Shown here: positions 1-8,609 of the stretch, one piece after another | Numbering within the stretch: position 1 is the stretch's first letter | Layout: the number at the start of each line of letters is the position of its first letter | Assembly: GCF_001682865.1 (NCBI RefSeq) | Contig: NZ_MAQX01000034.1 | Span: forward strand, 41,569-105,568 | Direction of reading: 5' to 3' | From: Bacillus sp. FJAT-26390 | GTDB taxonomy: Bacteria; Bacillota; Bacilli; Paenibacillales; Paenibacillaceae | DNA: 64,000 nt | Program-made: the position numbers and the translations under genes | Notes under the pieces: model-generated | What the model was told of the DNA's origin: nothing | The model's input: the letters and a program-made list of their open reading frames with translations, nothing else | The model's database searches: none

Positions 1-69
1 TTCGATTGGGGCAATTTATTTTCCGTTCCGAATTACGATATTAGGTTGTCATCTGTGGGATGTAAAAAA

Positions 70-504
70 CTAACTCAATTTTTTTTTAACAACTGAAGCG
101 TTTACGTTTGTTTGTGTGCCACCAGCCAAAGTCTGAAGGGTAACCGCTGCTGCTGAACTATGATTTCGCAAAGTAAGAAAATCCCCAAATGCTAGAGCGA
201 TTGTAGCCTGACCTTTATTTTGCTGAGTGCCGGCACCTGAACCGTAAACGGTTCCCGTAGCCAGGGCGCCATTTAAAAATAGTGCGAATTGGTTGGGTTC
301 TACTCCTGACACGGAAAAAGTAACCTCGTAGTTTCCCGAATTGGTAACTGCAATCTGAGCAGTTCCGAGGGTAAGAGTAATTTCAGGTCTAAGAATACCA
401 TTTGAATCGAATGTAACATCATTCTCTACAGGAACAGTTTGAGCACTTACATTATAAACATATCCAGAAACTATGGGGGGAAAGATTGGATATATGATTG
501 CCAT
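70..504 (-). CDS. BclA C-terminal-like spore surface protein
   Basis: A 144-residue protein resembling the C-terminal trimerising (TNF-like jelly-roll) domain of exosporium collagen-like glycoproteins such as BclA: beta-rich, Gly/Ala/Thr-rich, with segments VTNSGNYEVTFSVSG and FALFLNGALATGTVYGSG and a final LRNHSSAAAVTL strand typical of that fold. There is no collagen repeat of its own and no signal peptide, which fits deposition on the spore from the mother cell. It ends in a basic KKK tail. It lies next to a DUF4183 and a collagen-like gene on the same strand, so a spore-surface role is inferred from context. The ribosome binding site before the ATG is weak. Confidence 0.7.
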   Translation of the reverse strand: MAIIYPIFPPIVSGYVYNVSAQTVPVENDVTFDSNGILRPEITLTLGTAQIAVTNSGNYEVTFSVSGVEPNQFALFLNGALATGTVYGSGAGTQQNKGQATIALAFGDFLTLRNHSSAAAVTLQTLAGGTQTNVNASVVKKKLS

Positions 505-551
505 TCCGCGAGTACGTATCAGATATACAACAATGGTCGTTTATTTTGACT

Positions 552-587
552 ATGCCGAAAATCCAAAACAATAAGGATTTTCGGCAT
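552..587. terminator. Perfect 13-bp inverted repeat between spore-surface genes
   Basis: The arms ATGCCGAAAATCC and GGATTTTCGGCAT are perfectly complementary around a 10-nt loop, with an outer TTGAC/GTCAA extension. It sits directly downstream of the DUF4183 gene and upstream of the BclA-like gene. There is no long T-run, so it may be a weak terminator, an mRNA-stability hairpin or a processing site. Confidence 0.55.
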
Positions 588-604
588 CACGTCAATTTAG
601 AAAA

Positions 605-889
605 TTAGTTTACAACAAATTCGATTACAATTGGAGTTGCAGGGTCGAGCGTATCACCGTCTGGAATGGTAATAGCAGTAGTGGTTACGCTGGAAGTATC
701 CGCTGTTTGAATCTGTGCATTGATGTAAAGATTATAATACGCAGGAGCAGTTGGAAATGCTGTGGGAGCAACACCGGCATCATTGGTGGTGGCTGTAGCA
801 AGAATATTATATGCAGCACCGACACCAGTTCCGTCTGCTGCTGTAGCACTAAATCTTCTAGCAGCCATAAAGGGTTTTGTAATTGGCAT
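605..889 (-). CDS. DUF4183 domain protein
   Basis: A 94-residue protein consisting almost entirely of a DUF4183 domain: an N-terminal AARRFSATA segment, YYNLYINAQIQ in the middle and the C-terminal DPATPIVIEFVVN strand. The same YxNLYINGxxQ and AGTPIVIE pattern occurs in the collagen-like protein encoded just upstream, so the two are related. DUF4183 proteins are found in spore-forming Bacillales, often beside collagen-like exosporium proteins. The exact role is unknown. A good GAGGTGA ribosome binding site precedes the ATG. Confidence 0.75.
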   Translation of the reverse strand: MPITKPFMAARRFSATAADGTGVGAAYNILATATTNDAGVAPTAFPTAPAYYNLYINAQIQTADTSSVTTTAITIPDGDTLDPATPIVIEFVVN

Positions 890-967
890 TTATATCACCT
901 CGCTTCTCTCAACTAGCTTATGCAATTGATAGAATTCAGTGAACGGCTAATTGTACATTGCATCATT

Positions 968-1606
968 TTAAGAGATTAATTGCACAGACAAGCGAACGGT
1001 TTCAATTACAATTGGGGTACCTGCAAAAATAATGTCATGGTTGGGAATGATGGTCAAGGTGGTTGAACTTAAACGATAAGAGTTGCCATCTTGCATTATT
1101 CCGTTGATATAGAGATTAGCATAGCTATTTTGATCTAAGTCTATAAATTCCGTTATTGATTCACTAGCATCGTTTATGAATTGATTCGCAGGAATTTCTG
1201 TTGGCAGAGGAATATCTGTGCTCGCAATAAAAAAATATCTTTTCGCAGTTAGCATACTACTGACAAGTGGATTGATGACTGGTCCCGTGGGTCCTTGTAT
1301 GCCTTGTAACCCTTGCGGACCTTGAAGCCCTTGAGGCCCTTGCGGAGCGGTTACGTTAATTACTGGCTCTAGACGAATAAATATTTTTCTTTTTGAAATA
1401 ACTCTTTTACGTTTTTTTCTTTTCACAGGACAAGCAATAATTGTTATCTTTTTACAAGCTTTACTTTGGCAGATACAAGAGCTCTTCAATTTTAGTTTAG
1501 CTGTTACACGAATGCTCTTTTTTTTGAGGGTACATATCTCTTTAAGCAGTGGTTTATTTTTCACTTGAGTGATTCGATTTTTTTTATTGCTATTATCACA
1601 CCACAA
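968..1606 (-). CDS. Collagen-like DUF4183 exosporium-type protein
   Basis: Three parts are visible: a basic, Cys-containing N-terminus of about 85 residues (CICQSKACKK, KRKKRKR), a short collagen-like Gly-X-Y tract (GPQGLQGPQGLQGIQGPTGP) and a C-terminal DUF4183 domain. This is the layout of Paenibacillus/Bacillus spore-surface collagen-like proteins. The only in-frame codon well placed for the GGGAGG ribosome binding site is TTG at 1606; an upstream GTG at 1615 touches the Shine-Dalgarno sequence. The collagen tract is very short (about six triplets), so the filament would be stubby. The basic, Cys-rich head may anchor by ionic or disulfide contacts (inference). Confidence 0.7.
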   Translation of the reverse strand: MWCDNSNKKNRITQVKNKPLLKEICTLKKKSIRVTAKLKLKSSCICQSKACKKITIIACPVKRKKRKRVISKRKIFIRLEPVINVTAPQGPQGLQGPQGLQGIQGPTGPVINPLVSSMLTAKRYFFIASTDIPLPTEIPANQFINDASESITEFIDLDQNSYANLYINGIMQDGNSYRLSSTTLTIIPNHDIIFAGTPIVIETVRLSVQLIS

Positions 1607-1615
1607 ACTAAACAC

Positions 1616-1962
1616 CTCCCTATTAACAACTTATATTATGATTTTACTCCATTGGAGGTATGGACTTTAGACTAACCACTTGTAGACGATAAACTATATT
1701 TATTGAAAATGGGTTTCGGACTACTTCAATTATGAGAAAAATTGCTGCTGTTGTGCCGATTGGATTCGTGATCGTCATGTGATATCTCTTTCTTTTTGAT
1801 TATTCCAAACGACAGAGGAAAGTCTTGTGTTATTATTGAAAATATTTTGCTGTATACGGGGTTGGAAGCGATCGTCCCAGATAAGAATCAAATGTGGTTA
1901 TTCCATTCCTTGACTTTTTTATGGAGTAAACCAAGTAAAATGCGAATTTATAAAGTTAGAGA
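1616..1962 (-). pseudogene. Gene-poor stretch with decayed duplicate fragment
   Basis: On the minus strand at about 1660-1785 a short open frame begins MTITNPIGTTAAIF. Its DNA start matches the segment encoding MTITYPTGTTAFLY near 2650-2680 in about 27 of the first 31 bases, so the two are copies of one ancestral sequence. No ribosome binding site or full domain is present. Nothing else was recognised in this interval. Confidence 0.4.
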
Positions 1963-2007
1963 TTGCCTCTAAGATCGCCACTTAGAAGAATCATAGATGG
2001 GGGAGTC

Positions 2008-2547
2008 ATGATGGAGAAATCTATTGTGTTAAGTGTGGTAGATATCGGAAACACAGAAGACTTATCGTTTGTCAAAAGAGCAGCACAGCTATATCAGGAG
2101 CTTGTTTCAAAGGGTGCAGCAATCGGGTGGATAGATCCACCTTCAATAGAAGAGGTAACCTGCCTGCTTCGAGAGTTGGCCATCGCAAGCGATGAAGGAA
2201 ATGCATGCCTAATCGCAGCTTGGGTCGACTCAGATCTTGCGGGTATTGAATGGTGGAGGCGTTACAATCGCCCGACTCACAGTCCCCATGCCGACATTGA
2301 AAAGGTGGCAATCGATCCACGGTATCAAGGCCATGGATTAGGTCGTCGTCTCATGAATCATTTGATTTCCCCTGCTGTCAATGCTGGGATTGAGGTGCTG
2401 ACCATTGACTTCCGTGGTGACAACGAACGCGCCGCCAAACTGTACAAATCCCTGGGGTTCATAGAATATGGACGATTACCTCGTTTTGTAGCCGTTGGCA
2501 CTGCTCTAAGTAACGGCTATTACTCATATTCGACCATGCCCCTTTAG
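2008..2547 (+). CDS. GNAT family N-acetyltransferase
   Basis: This protein of about 180 residues has the GNAT fold. The acetyl-CoA motif A is seen as EKVAIDPRYQGHGLGRRLM (Q-x-x-G-x-G type), followed by a C-terminal NERAAKLYKSLGFIEYGR strand-helix. It should transfer acetyl from acetyl-CoA to an amine; the substrate is unknown. Start chosen at the ATG-ATG pair (2008/2011) behind GGGGGAG rather than at the upstream in-frame ATG at 1963, which lacks a ribosome binding site. Its 3' end overlaps decayed minus-strand sequence. It is the only intact plus-strand gene in this degraded zone. Confidence 0.85.
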   Translation: MMEKSIVLSVVDIGNTEDLSFVKRAAQLYQELVSKGAAIGWIDPPSIEEVTCLLRELAIASDEGNACLIAAWVDSDLAGIEWWRRYNRPTHSPHADIEKVAIDPRYQGHGLGRRLMNHLISPAVNAGIEVLTIDFRGDNERAAKLYKSLGFIEYGRLPRFVAVGTALSNGYYSYSTMPL

Positions 2548-2928
2548 CGTACACTTGCCCTTGTACACGGACCACCCTTCCAGGGTTAATCATACCCTCC
2601 ATCAAGTTAAAGCTTTTTTCAGTCCCAGCATAGTCGATATAAAGAAATGCCGTTGTGCCGGTTGGATACGTGATCGTCATAACCGGCTTAGTCTGATTGA
2701 TCGGCGGTGTCACCGATGCATCCTTTTCTACAACCTGCTCCGCCCAAAATGACCATGCCCCATGAAGATCCTTCACTTGTTCTTGTACAATCAGCTCCAC
2801 GCCAGGGCGACTGTAGAAAGTGCGTTTGCCATTCGTCCAGGTTGTTTCATCAGCCCAGCGCGTCCGGAAGAGCTTATCCGTAAGGCGTGGGATTATGAAT
2901 GAGGGCTGGGCTTCGTATCGCCAAGGTG
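2459..2928 (-). pseudogene. Unidentified gene remnant
   Basis: A continuous minus-strand reading frame (stop just before about 2928 and at 2459) encodes segments such as TRWADETTWTNGKRTFYSRP, AWSFWAEQVVEKD and MTITYPTGTTAFLYIDYAG. The composition is protein-like, but I do not recognise the family. There is no ribosome binding site at any plausible start. Its 5' part overlaps a spoVR-like fragment on the other strand and its 3' part overlaps the GNAT gene, so it is read as a rearranged remnant. A degraded second copy of part of it lies at about 1660-1785. Confidence 0.4.
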
Positions 2929-2933
2929 CTTGA
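2892..2933 (+). pseudogene. Short spoVR fragment
   Basis: The plus strand reads IMNEGWASYRQGA then stop. IMNEGWASY is the highly conserved core of SpoVR. The first 20 bases match the spoVR pseudogene 1.5 kb downstream (near 4370) with one mismatch, but WASY fits the canonical SpoVR motif better than that copy's WATF. It is probably a scrap of a second spoVR copy left by rearrangement. Confidence 0.4.
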
Positions 2934-2944
2934 ATTTAGGGCAC

Positions 2945-2975
2945 AAAAAAACCGGTCGAGATTGCATCTCACCGG
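2945..2975 (-). terminator. Terminator of the Uma2-like gene
   Basis: Read on the minus strand, GCCGGTGAGAT and ATCTCGACCGG form a stem with a tiny GCA loop, followed by seven T residues. It lies just past the Uma2-like stop codon. Confidence 0.75.
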
Positions 2976-2988
2976 CTTATTGTTTTTG

Positions 2989-3555
2989 TTATTCCAGACT
3001 GAACAGCCTGTTCATTGGCAATTGCAAATCTTTAAATACGATCGATTGAATCGTTTCCTGCTCCGTATGCAAATGACGTACCTGGTAATTGCCATCCTGC
3101 AGCGCATACACATGAACCGTTCGATTGCCAGGATCGACAATCCAATATTCCTGCACACCATACTTCTGATATAAGTTGAACTTCTCGTTGAAGTCCTTCA
3201 ATGCGGTGGATGGCGACAGCACTTCAATGATTATGGTCGGTGCACCATGACAGCCATTCTTGGATATTTGTTCCTTCGAGCAAACGACCGAAAGATCGGG
3301 CTGCGTGACGTGATCAGGTGACAGATAATCATCACTCTCGCTGAAGAACACATCAAATGGAGCAACGAACACATAGCAGCTCCGATTCTGAAAGAATGTC
3401 CTCAGAGCGAAATGAAGCTCACCAACAATAAATTGATGCAACGAGGTCGGAGCCGGCGACATATTATAGGCTTTGCCGTTAATTAACTCCCACGTTCCGT
3501 CCCAGGTCAGCCAATCTTGATAGGTGTGGCTTTTCTTCTCATCCGGATTTGACAC
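2989..3555 (-). CDS. Uma2 family (DUF820) putative restriction endonuclease-fold protein
   Basis: A protein of about 188 residues with the Uma2/DUF820 signature: an N-terminal YQDWLTWDG..WELINGKAYNMSPAP block, a central TQPDLSVVCSKEQI (catalytic-type Asp) and IIIEVLSPST..KDFNEKFNLYQKYGVQEYWIVDP, matching the PD-(D/E)xK nuclease core (D...E-x-L). The family is widespread in Cyanobacteria and Paenibacillaceae; the biological role is unsettled. The AAGGAGG at 3564-3570 with 8-9-nt spacing fixes a GTG start at 3555, inside a longer frame that opens at 3588. It is monocistronic, with its own terminator. Confidence 0.85.
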   Translation of the reverse strand: MSNPDEKKSHTYQDWLTWDGTWELINGKAYNMSPAPTSLHQFIVGELHFALRTFFQNRSCYVFVAPFDVFFSESDDYLSPDHVTQPDLSVVCSKEQISKNGCHGAPTIIIEVLSPSTALKDFNEKFNLYQKYGVQEYWIVDPGNRTVHVYALQDGNYQVRHLHTEQETIQSIVFKDLQLPMNRLFSLE

Positions 3556-3710
3556 GATGTTCGACCTCCTTCTGATTTTAAGTATCATATTAATGTAATT
3601 GTAACATGATCAAGTGGATCGTTGCTATTTTTACTCATTCATTATCATCAGTATTACCCGATTATTGAAGTGTTTCACCTAACCCACAAATTCTCATAGG
3701 GGGTCCAACA

Positions 3711-5010
3711 ATGACAACCTCGGATATGAAGGCATTGGAATATGCGATTGATTAAATTACGGAGATCGCTACTGGATTTGGACTTGATTTCTACTCCATG
3801 CGATATGAAATTTGCCCATCAGATATCATTTATACCTTCGGTGCTTATGGCATGCCTACCCGCTTCAACCATTGGAGCTTCGGGAAGACGTTCAACAAAA
3901 TGAAGATGCAATACGATTTCGGGCATAGTAAAATCTATGAGCTCGTTATCAACTCCGATCCCTGCTATGCCTTTCTGCTCGACAGCAACTCTCTCGTGCA
4001 AAATAAGCTGATACTTAGCTGTGGAGCAGTTCATAGATGCCGTCCTTGCCATTCAGGAGCATGTCGATCCTTCGATTGTGAAGCCTTACCAAATGCCTAA
4101 GGAGGCTTATGTTTCTTCTTTGAAGAAGCAAAATCCCACCACTTCAACAACGGTACAATCGCCATATGATGATATCTGGTCGCTAAATATCACGAATGAT
4201 ATTCCGGTTAATCAAGATCAACCTATACGCTTCCCTCCATAGCCGGAAAAGGGTATTTTATGGTTCATTGAAGAGTATTCATCGATACTGGAGCCGTGGC
4301 AGCGTGACATCTTAACGATGCTGCGAGATGAAATGCTTTATTTCTGGGCGCAGATGGAAACGAAGATTATGAATGAAGGCTGGGCGACTTTTTTCCATCA
4401 ACGGATCATAAGAGAACTCGATCTAAGCGACGATGAAACGATTGAATAAGCTAAGCTGAACTCCTCAGTGGCGCAGCCTTCGGGTCATACGTTGAACCCA
4501 TACTACCTGGGACTGAAAATATTTGAGGATATCGAGCGGCGTTGGGATAACCCGATATCTGAGGAAATAGAACGCTTCGGTCGCGTACCTGGCAAGGGCA
4601 GAGAAAAAATGTTCGAGGTGCGTGAGCTCGATTCCGGCATCTCTTTCCTGAGAAACTACCTGACGAAGGATTTGGTTAATGATCTGGATCTGTACATTTT
4701 CGAGAAAAAAGGGCCGGAGTGGAAAATTACCGATAAATCTTGGGAGAATATTCGTGATCAACTCGTTTATTCCAAAGTAATCGGCGGGTTTCCCAGCTTG
4801 ATGGTTAATGATGGGGATTTCAACCGTGTGGGTGAGCTGTATCTGATTCATGAGTATGAGGGTATGGAGCTTGATCTCAAATATGTAGAGCGCACGCTGC
4901 CTCATGTTGTGCAGCTTTTGGGGAAAAACGTGCATTTGGAGACGTTTGTTGAGGATAAGAAGATCGTGTTTAGCTGCGATGGGAAGAAGACGAGTCGGAA
5001 GTTTGTTTGA
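3711..5010 (+). pseudogene. spoVR: spoVR pseudogene (multiple nonsense and a frame break)
   Basis: The frame starting at ATG 3711 reads MTTSDMKALEYAID then TAA at 3753, where SpoVR has Glu, and continues ITEIATGFGLDF to about 4015. After QNKLI there is a frame change with loss of the central His-rich part. SpoVR sequence resumes at 4021 (FIDAVLAIQEHVDPSI), stops at TAG 4240, continues through the conserved METKIMNEGWATFF core, stops again at TAA 4447 (Tyr in the family), and then runs uninterrupted to 5010. SpoVR is normally about 470 residues and is a cortex/spore-coat-related sporulation protein acting with the YeaG/PrkA-type kinase system. This copy cannot make a full protein. An intact paralogue elsewhere is likely. 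Confidence 0.92.
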
Positions 5011-5070
5011 TTTAGTGAAATTGTTTCTTAACTCTGCATTGACGAGCTGTCATGCATAAAGCTTACACCA

Positions 5071-5107
5071 AAACCCCAATCTCATTCGATTGGGGTTTCT
5101 TTTTTCC
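5071..5107 (+). terminator. Rho-independent terminator after spoVR pseudogene
   Basis: CCCCAATC and GATTGGGG form a stem around TCATTC, followed by TTTCTTTTTT. It is still well formed although the gene above is dead. Confidence 0.85.
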
Positions 5108-5172
5108 GTCCAGAGGGGCGAGGGGGCGCCTCCACTGCCTTCATTTTTTTGCCAATGCGCATCGGCGAGCCG

Positions 5173-8100
5173 CTAAATCAAGTGGTTCACCGCATTATTC
5201 GGCACGGTAAAGACGACTATCGTCCCTTGACCCGGATCACTCTGAATGTGCAGCCCCTTCCCATATAATTGTTTCAACCGTTGATTAATATTGAACAAAC
5301 CGACTCCCTGCCTTTGGTTCGAACGTTTGTCGAATATCTGTTGCCGCGTTTTTGTATCCATTCCCACGCCGTTATCGGCAACGGTTACTTCTGTACGATC
5401 TTCATATTCGGCGATATGAATATGAATCATTCCGCCCGACGAACGACTCATGATGCCGTGCCGTACTGCGTTTTCGACAAGCGGTTGAATGGATAGCGGG
5501 GGAAGCCTTAGCTCCATGTTCGCTTCGACTTCCCAAACCGTATTCAGCCTGCCTTCGAAACGTTCATTCTCGATATATAAATAAGAACGTACGAGAGCAA
5601 GCTCCTGTCCCAGCGGAACAAGCAGCTCGGAATTTTGAAAGTTGAAACTGGCCCTTAGATAATTGCCGAACTCGTCGAGCAGTAGGCGCATTCTGTCCAG
5701 ATTGATGTCGCTAAGCGCAGCTATCGCATTGAGGGCGTTGAATAAAAAGTGCGGTTGTATTTGCGCCTGCAGCCATGCCGCTTCCATACGCAGGCGTTCG
5801 CGCACGGAACGGTTCAGATCCGTTAATGCCCGCACCCGAGCCTTTAACTCCATCGCATCCGCAGGCTTCAAAATGTAATCGTTAGCCCCAGCCAAAAAAC
5901 CAGCGGCGATATCTTCTGGCTTGTTGCGCGCGGTCAGAAGCAAAACGGGCAGTTCCGAGCTAGAGTATCGTTCACGAATAGCTCTCGTTAATTCATACCC
6001 CGACATGTGAGGCATCATGACGTCAGCAATAACAAGGTCCCATACTCTCGTGTTCAGATGAGACAGGGCATCATTGCCGCTCGTAACCGCAATGATGTCG
6101 AAAGATTCCCCAGCCAGAATATTATCCAATATTTTCAAGTTCAACGGATCATCGTCCACGGCCAAAACCGAAGGTCGCACCGTTCTCTCCGCAACGGCAG
6201 AATCGTCATTCGTACCGTAATGGATGTTCGAGTCGGCAGCGGCGGCGGTTGCTGCATAGACAGGCGGCAGACTTGTTGCAAAATCCGCTTCCCGTTGAAC
6301 GGGCGAATCGGACAGAGCCAAAGCAAAGGTAAATGCAGAACCTTGGCCAGAGACAGACGTCACTTCCAACGTTTCGCCGTGCAGCTCCACTAACTGCTTG
6401 CAAATGCCGAGTCCCAGTCCGATGCCGCCCCCGGGCGCCGCCGTCATGCCGGAGTCGCCTTGCTCGTAAGGGTTAAAGATTCTTTTAAGCGTCTCCTCGT
6501 CCATGCCGACGCCCGTATCAGCAACGCTAATGTACGCCTTCCCGTCTTGTGCGACCACCCGGATGGCGACGGTTCCTTCGTTGGTAAATTTGATTGCATT
6601 GTGAACGAGATTATACAAAATTTGAATGAGTCGGTTTTCGTCGGCCATCACAGGAGGAAACTCGTTCGGAATCTCTTTGACCAGCCGGATCGGTTTACTA
6701 ACGGTCATGAAGCGAAGCATGTCGAATACGCCGGAAACGACCGCCTGCAGCTGAACGGCCTGCACGTGCAGACGGATGTTCCCCTCCTTGAGACGAGTCA
6801 AATCAAGCAGGTCATTTAACATAAAAGACATGCGTCGACCGACCGTCATTACCAGCTCCAAATTTTGGACGCTCTCGCCGCTCAATGAATTTTTTTCGCT
6901 GTCAAGGACGGTTTGCGCCATATTCAGCATCCCGTGCAGGGGATTTCGCAATTCATGGGAGGTGTTCGCCAGAAAATCGTCCTTCTGCTTGTCTGCCATT
7001 CTTAATTGCTCGTTTAATTTGGCGTTTTCTTGGGAATTGCGGAAGTACTGCTTAAACCAGTAAGCTGAAAAACTGACGATAGCCACAAGCACGTCAAAAG
7101 GGAAGTAAACGTTTATTACTTCCAAATGAGCATTTATCAGTCCCCATGCGGAGCTGGATAATATGCTCATGGTGGCAAGCAGCAAGAAAGTGGCACCGGG
7201 CTGATTTTTGGCTATAAGTTTGCCAATCAGATAGATAACCCAGATCATTGGAAACCAATAAACCAGTCTGAATATTTTAAATTCGATAAGATAGTAAATG
7301 TGCGGAGGCGACATGACCAACACAAATCCTGAATACAAAACCAGAACAATGGCGTACGTTCGGAACAAAACCGTGTTTGTTCGGAGCTTGGCAAATATTC
7401 CCGTTATCAGCAGGAAAAAAAAGGGGACCAACGAGTACGAGAGTATCTTTATTTTCAGTGCCCATGCATAGTTGATAAAAGGCATACCTACCAGCAGCAG
7501 GCTGTCGTTATCAGACACAATCGTAATCCCGGCGGTCAAAACCAGCATGAAAAAGGCAAGCAACCCTTTTTGCCAACTGAACAAATATAACATCACGGCG
7601 TACAAGCCAAGAAACATCAGAACCACGAAGGTCATAATCTGAAAGCCAATGGAGATCCACCTTTCGGTATTGATGGCCGTATCCGATCCGAAGCGGATGT
7701 TTCTGACAATACCGCCATTAAGCGGATTATCAAAATTGGCCACGCGAACAAGCAGTTCGATCTCATTCACTCCGTTTGCCTTATAAAGCGGGGTATAAGA
7801 AATCCGGCGGGGCTTATACGTATTCGCTTGCTCCGCCGGTTGTCCGACTCCTGCTATCTGACCGTTGAATTCAACAACGGAAGAGGCTTGAATTTCCTGA
7901 ATCCAGAATCCGAAGGACTGTTGAGGTAAAGGATCGACCAAAATGCGCAGCCGGTACGTACCGTATCCGAACGACGACTTTGAACCTGCCGGTAAAGTAC
8001 TTCGCCAATCTCCCGGAACCATGATATTATGCTTGTCCAGGGATTTCCAATCCTTGTTTTTATGCGTGACGAATGCTTCCGGATAAAAATCCCACTCGCC

Positions 8101-8289
8101 GTCCAGCGTAATGGAACGGGAGTTGGCGAAGTCCCAGCCGCGCAGATCAAGCACGCCTTGAACCGCACGAGGATGTTCAGGCGTAAGGAAAACCCCGGAC
8201 CATAGCCACCGGACGCCGAGAAGTATAGAGAGAAACAGGATGAACATCACAGCATATTTCAAGGTGGTTTTGTTTTTTATCCAAATCAT
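5173..8289 (-). CDS. 7TMR-DISM hybrid sensor histidine kinase with second LytS-like kinase module
   Basis: A large membrane signalling protein of about 1038 residues. In order: N-terminal membrane helix; extracellular jelly-roll DISM region (about 45-205); a seven-helix membrane block (about 210-410); HisKA with the H-box SHELRNPLHG near residue 445; HATPase with DTGVGM and GGGIGLGLGICKQL; a receiver domain (VDDDP, phospho-acceptor in IADVMMPHMSGYE near 755); and a C-terminal LytS/YesM-type kinase with QPHFLFNALNAI near 847 and a second ATPase (DNGVGM). So it carries two kinase modules flanking one receiver. Start taken at ATG 8289 behind GGGAG; a GTG at 8298 abuts the Shine-Dalgarno sequence. 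No cognate regulator gene is adjacent, so output may go to a distant LytTR/AraC-type regulator. Confidence 0.93.
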   Translation of the reverse strand: MIWIKNKTTLKYAVMFILFLSILLGVRWLWSGVFLTPEHPRAVQGVLDLRGWDFANSRSITLDGEWDFYPEAFVTHKNKDWKSLDKHNIMVPGDWRSTLPAGSKSSFGYGTYRLRILVDPLPQQSFGFWIQEIQASSVVEFNGQIAGVGQPAEQANTYKPRRISYTPLYKANGVNEIELLVRVANFDNPLNGGIVRNIRFGSDTAINTERWISIGFQIMTFVVLMFLGLYAVMLYLFSWQKGLLAFFMLVLTAGITIVSDNDSLLLVGMPFINYAWALKIKILSYSLVPFFFLLITGIFAKLRTNTVLFRTYAIVLVLYSGFVLVMSPPHIYYLIEFKIFRLVYWFPMIWVIYLIGKLIAKNQPGATFLLLATMSILSSSAWGLINAHLEVINVYFPFDVLVAIVSFSAYWFKQYFRNSQENAKLNEQLRMADKQKDDFLANTSHELRNPLHGMLNMAQTVLDSEKNSLSGESVQNLELVMTVGRRMSFMLNDLLDLTRLKEGNIRLHVQAVQLQAVVSGVFDMLRFMTVSKPIRLVKEIPNEFPPVMADENRLIQILYNLVHNAIKFTNEGTVAIRVVAQDGKAYISVADTGVGMDEETLKRIFNPYEQGDSGMTAAPGGGIGLGLGICKQLVELHGETLEVTSVSGQGSAFTFALALSDSPVQREADFATSLPPVYAATAAAADSNIHYGTNDDSAVAERTVRPSVLAVDDDPLNLKILDNILAGESFDIIAVTSGNDALSHLNTRVWDLVIADVMMPHMSGYELTRAIRERYSSSELPVLLLTARNKPEDIAAGFLAGANDYILKPADAMELKARVRALTDLNRSVRERLRMEAAWLQAQIQPHFLFNALNAIAALSDINLDRMRLLLDEFGNYLRASFNFQNSELLVPLGQELALVRSYLYIENERFEGRLNTVWEVEANMELRLPPLSIQPLVENAVRHGIMSRSSGGMIHIHIAEYEDRTEVTVADNGVGMDTKTRQQIFDKRSNQRQGVGLFNINQRLKQLYGKGLHIQSDPGQGTIVVFTVPNNAVNHLI

Positions 8290-8294
8290 ACAGC

Positions 8295-8365
8295 GCACAC
8301 TCCCAACGTTTCACCGTACAGTTCTGCCAAGTGCTTGAAAATGCTAAGGCCCATTCCGGTAGCTA
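8295..8365 (-). pseudogene. Histidine-kinase G2-box remnant
   Basis: Immediately upstream of the hybrid kinase, the minus strand encodes ATGMGLSIFKHLAELYGETL, clearly homologous to the kinase's own GIGLGLGICKQLVELHGETL. DNA identity over about 60 bases is roughly three in four. It is the tail of a kinase ATPase domain without the rest of the gene. Confidence 0.6.
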
Positions 8366-8609
8366 TCATATTTCGACAAGAACTGCGGGAATCCCTTGTT
8401 CCATAATCGGGTGATTAGGCACATTAGCCAGTGCTGTGAAGGACAAAAAAAGAGGAGGCGGAATAAACGGTTCAAGTAAAATGAAGCATTAGGCTGACCC
8501 CGATAAAAGAAACAGCGGAAGCCATGGACGAGAAACTAAAGCCCAAGACTACCGCTGATTTATTTAACTAACGTCTCTGACATCTTTCTTTAGCTTAATT
8601 TAATTTTCG
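8366..8609. other. Intergenic region without recognised gene
   Basis: No coding sequence was recognised. CAGCGG near 8510 and CCGCTG near 8558 could pair across a long loop. The rest looks like decayed sequence upstream of the kinase remnant and downstream of the acetyltransferase. Confidence 0.4.

Noticed and set aside
707..916. Open frame antisense to the DUF4183 gene
   Set aside because: Cys/Ser-rich low-complexity translation, no ribosome binding site; a shadow of the opposite strand.
6007..6819. Open frames antisense to the hybrid kinase
   Set aside because: No start signals and no recognisable domain; the opposite strand encodes clear HATPase motifs.
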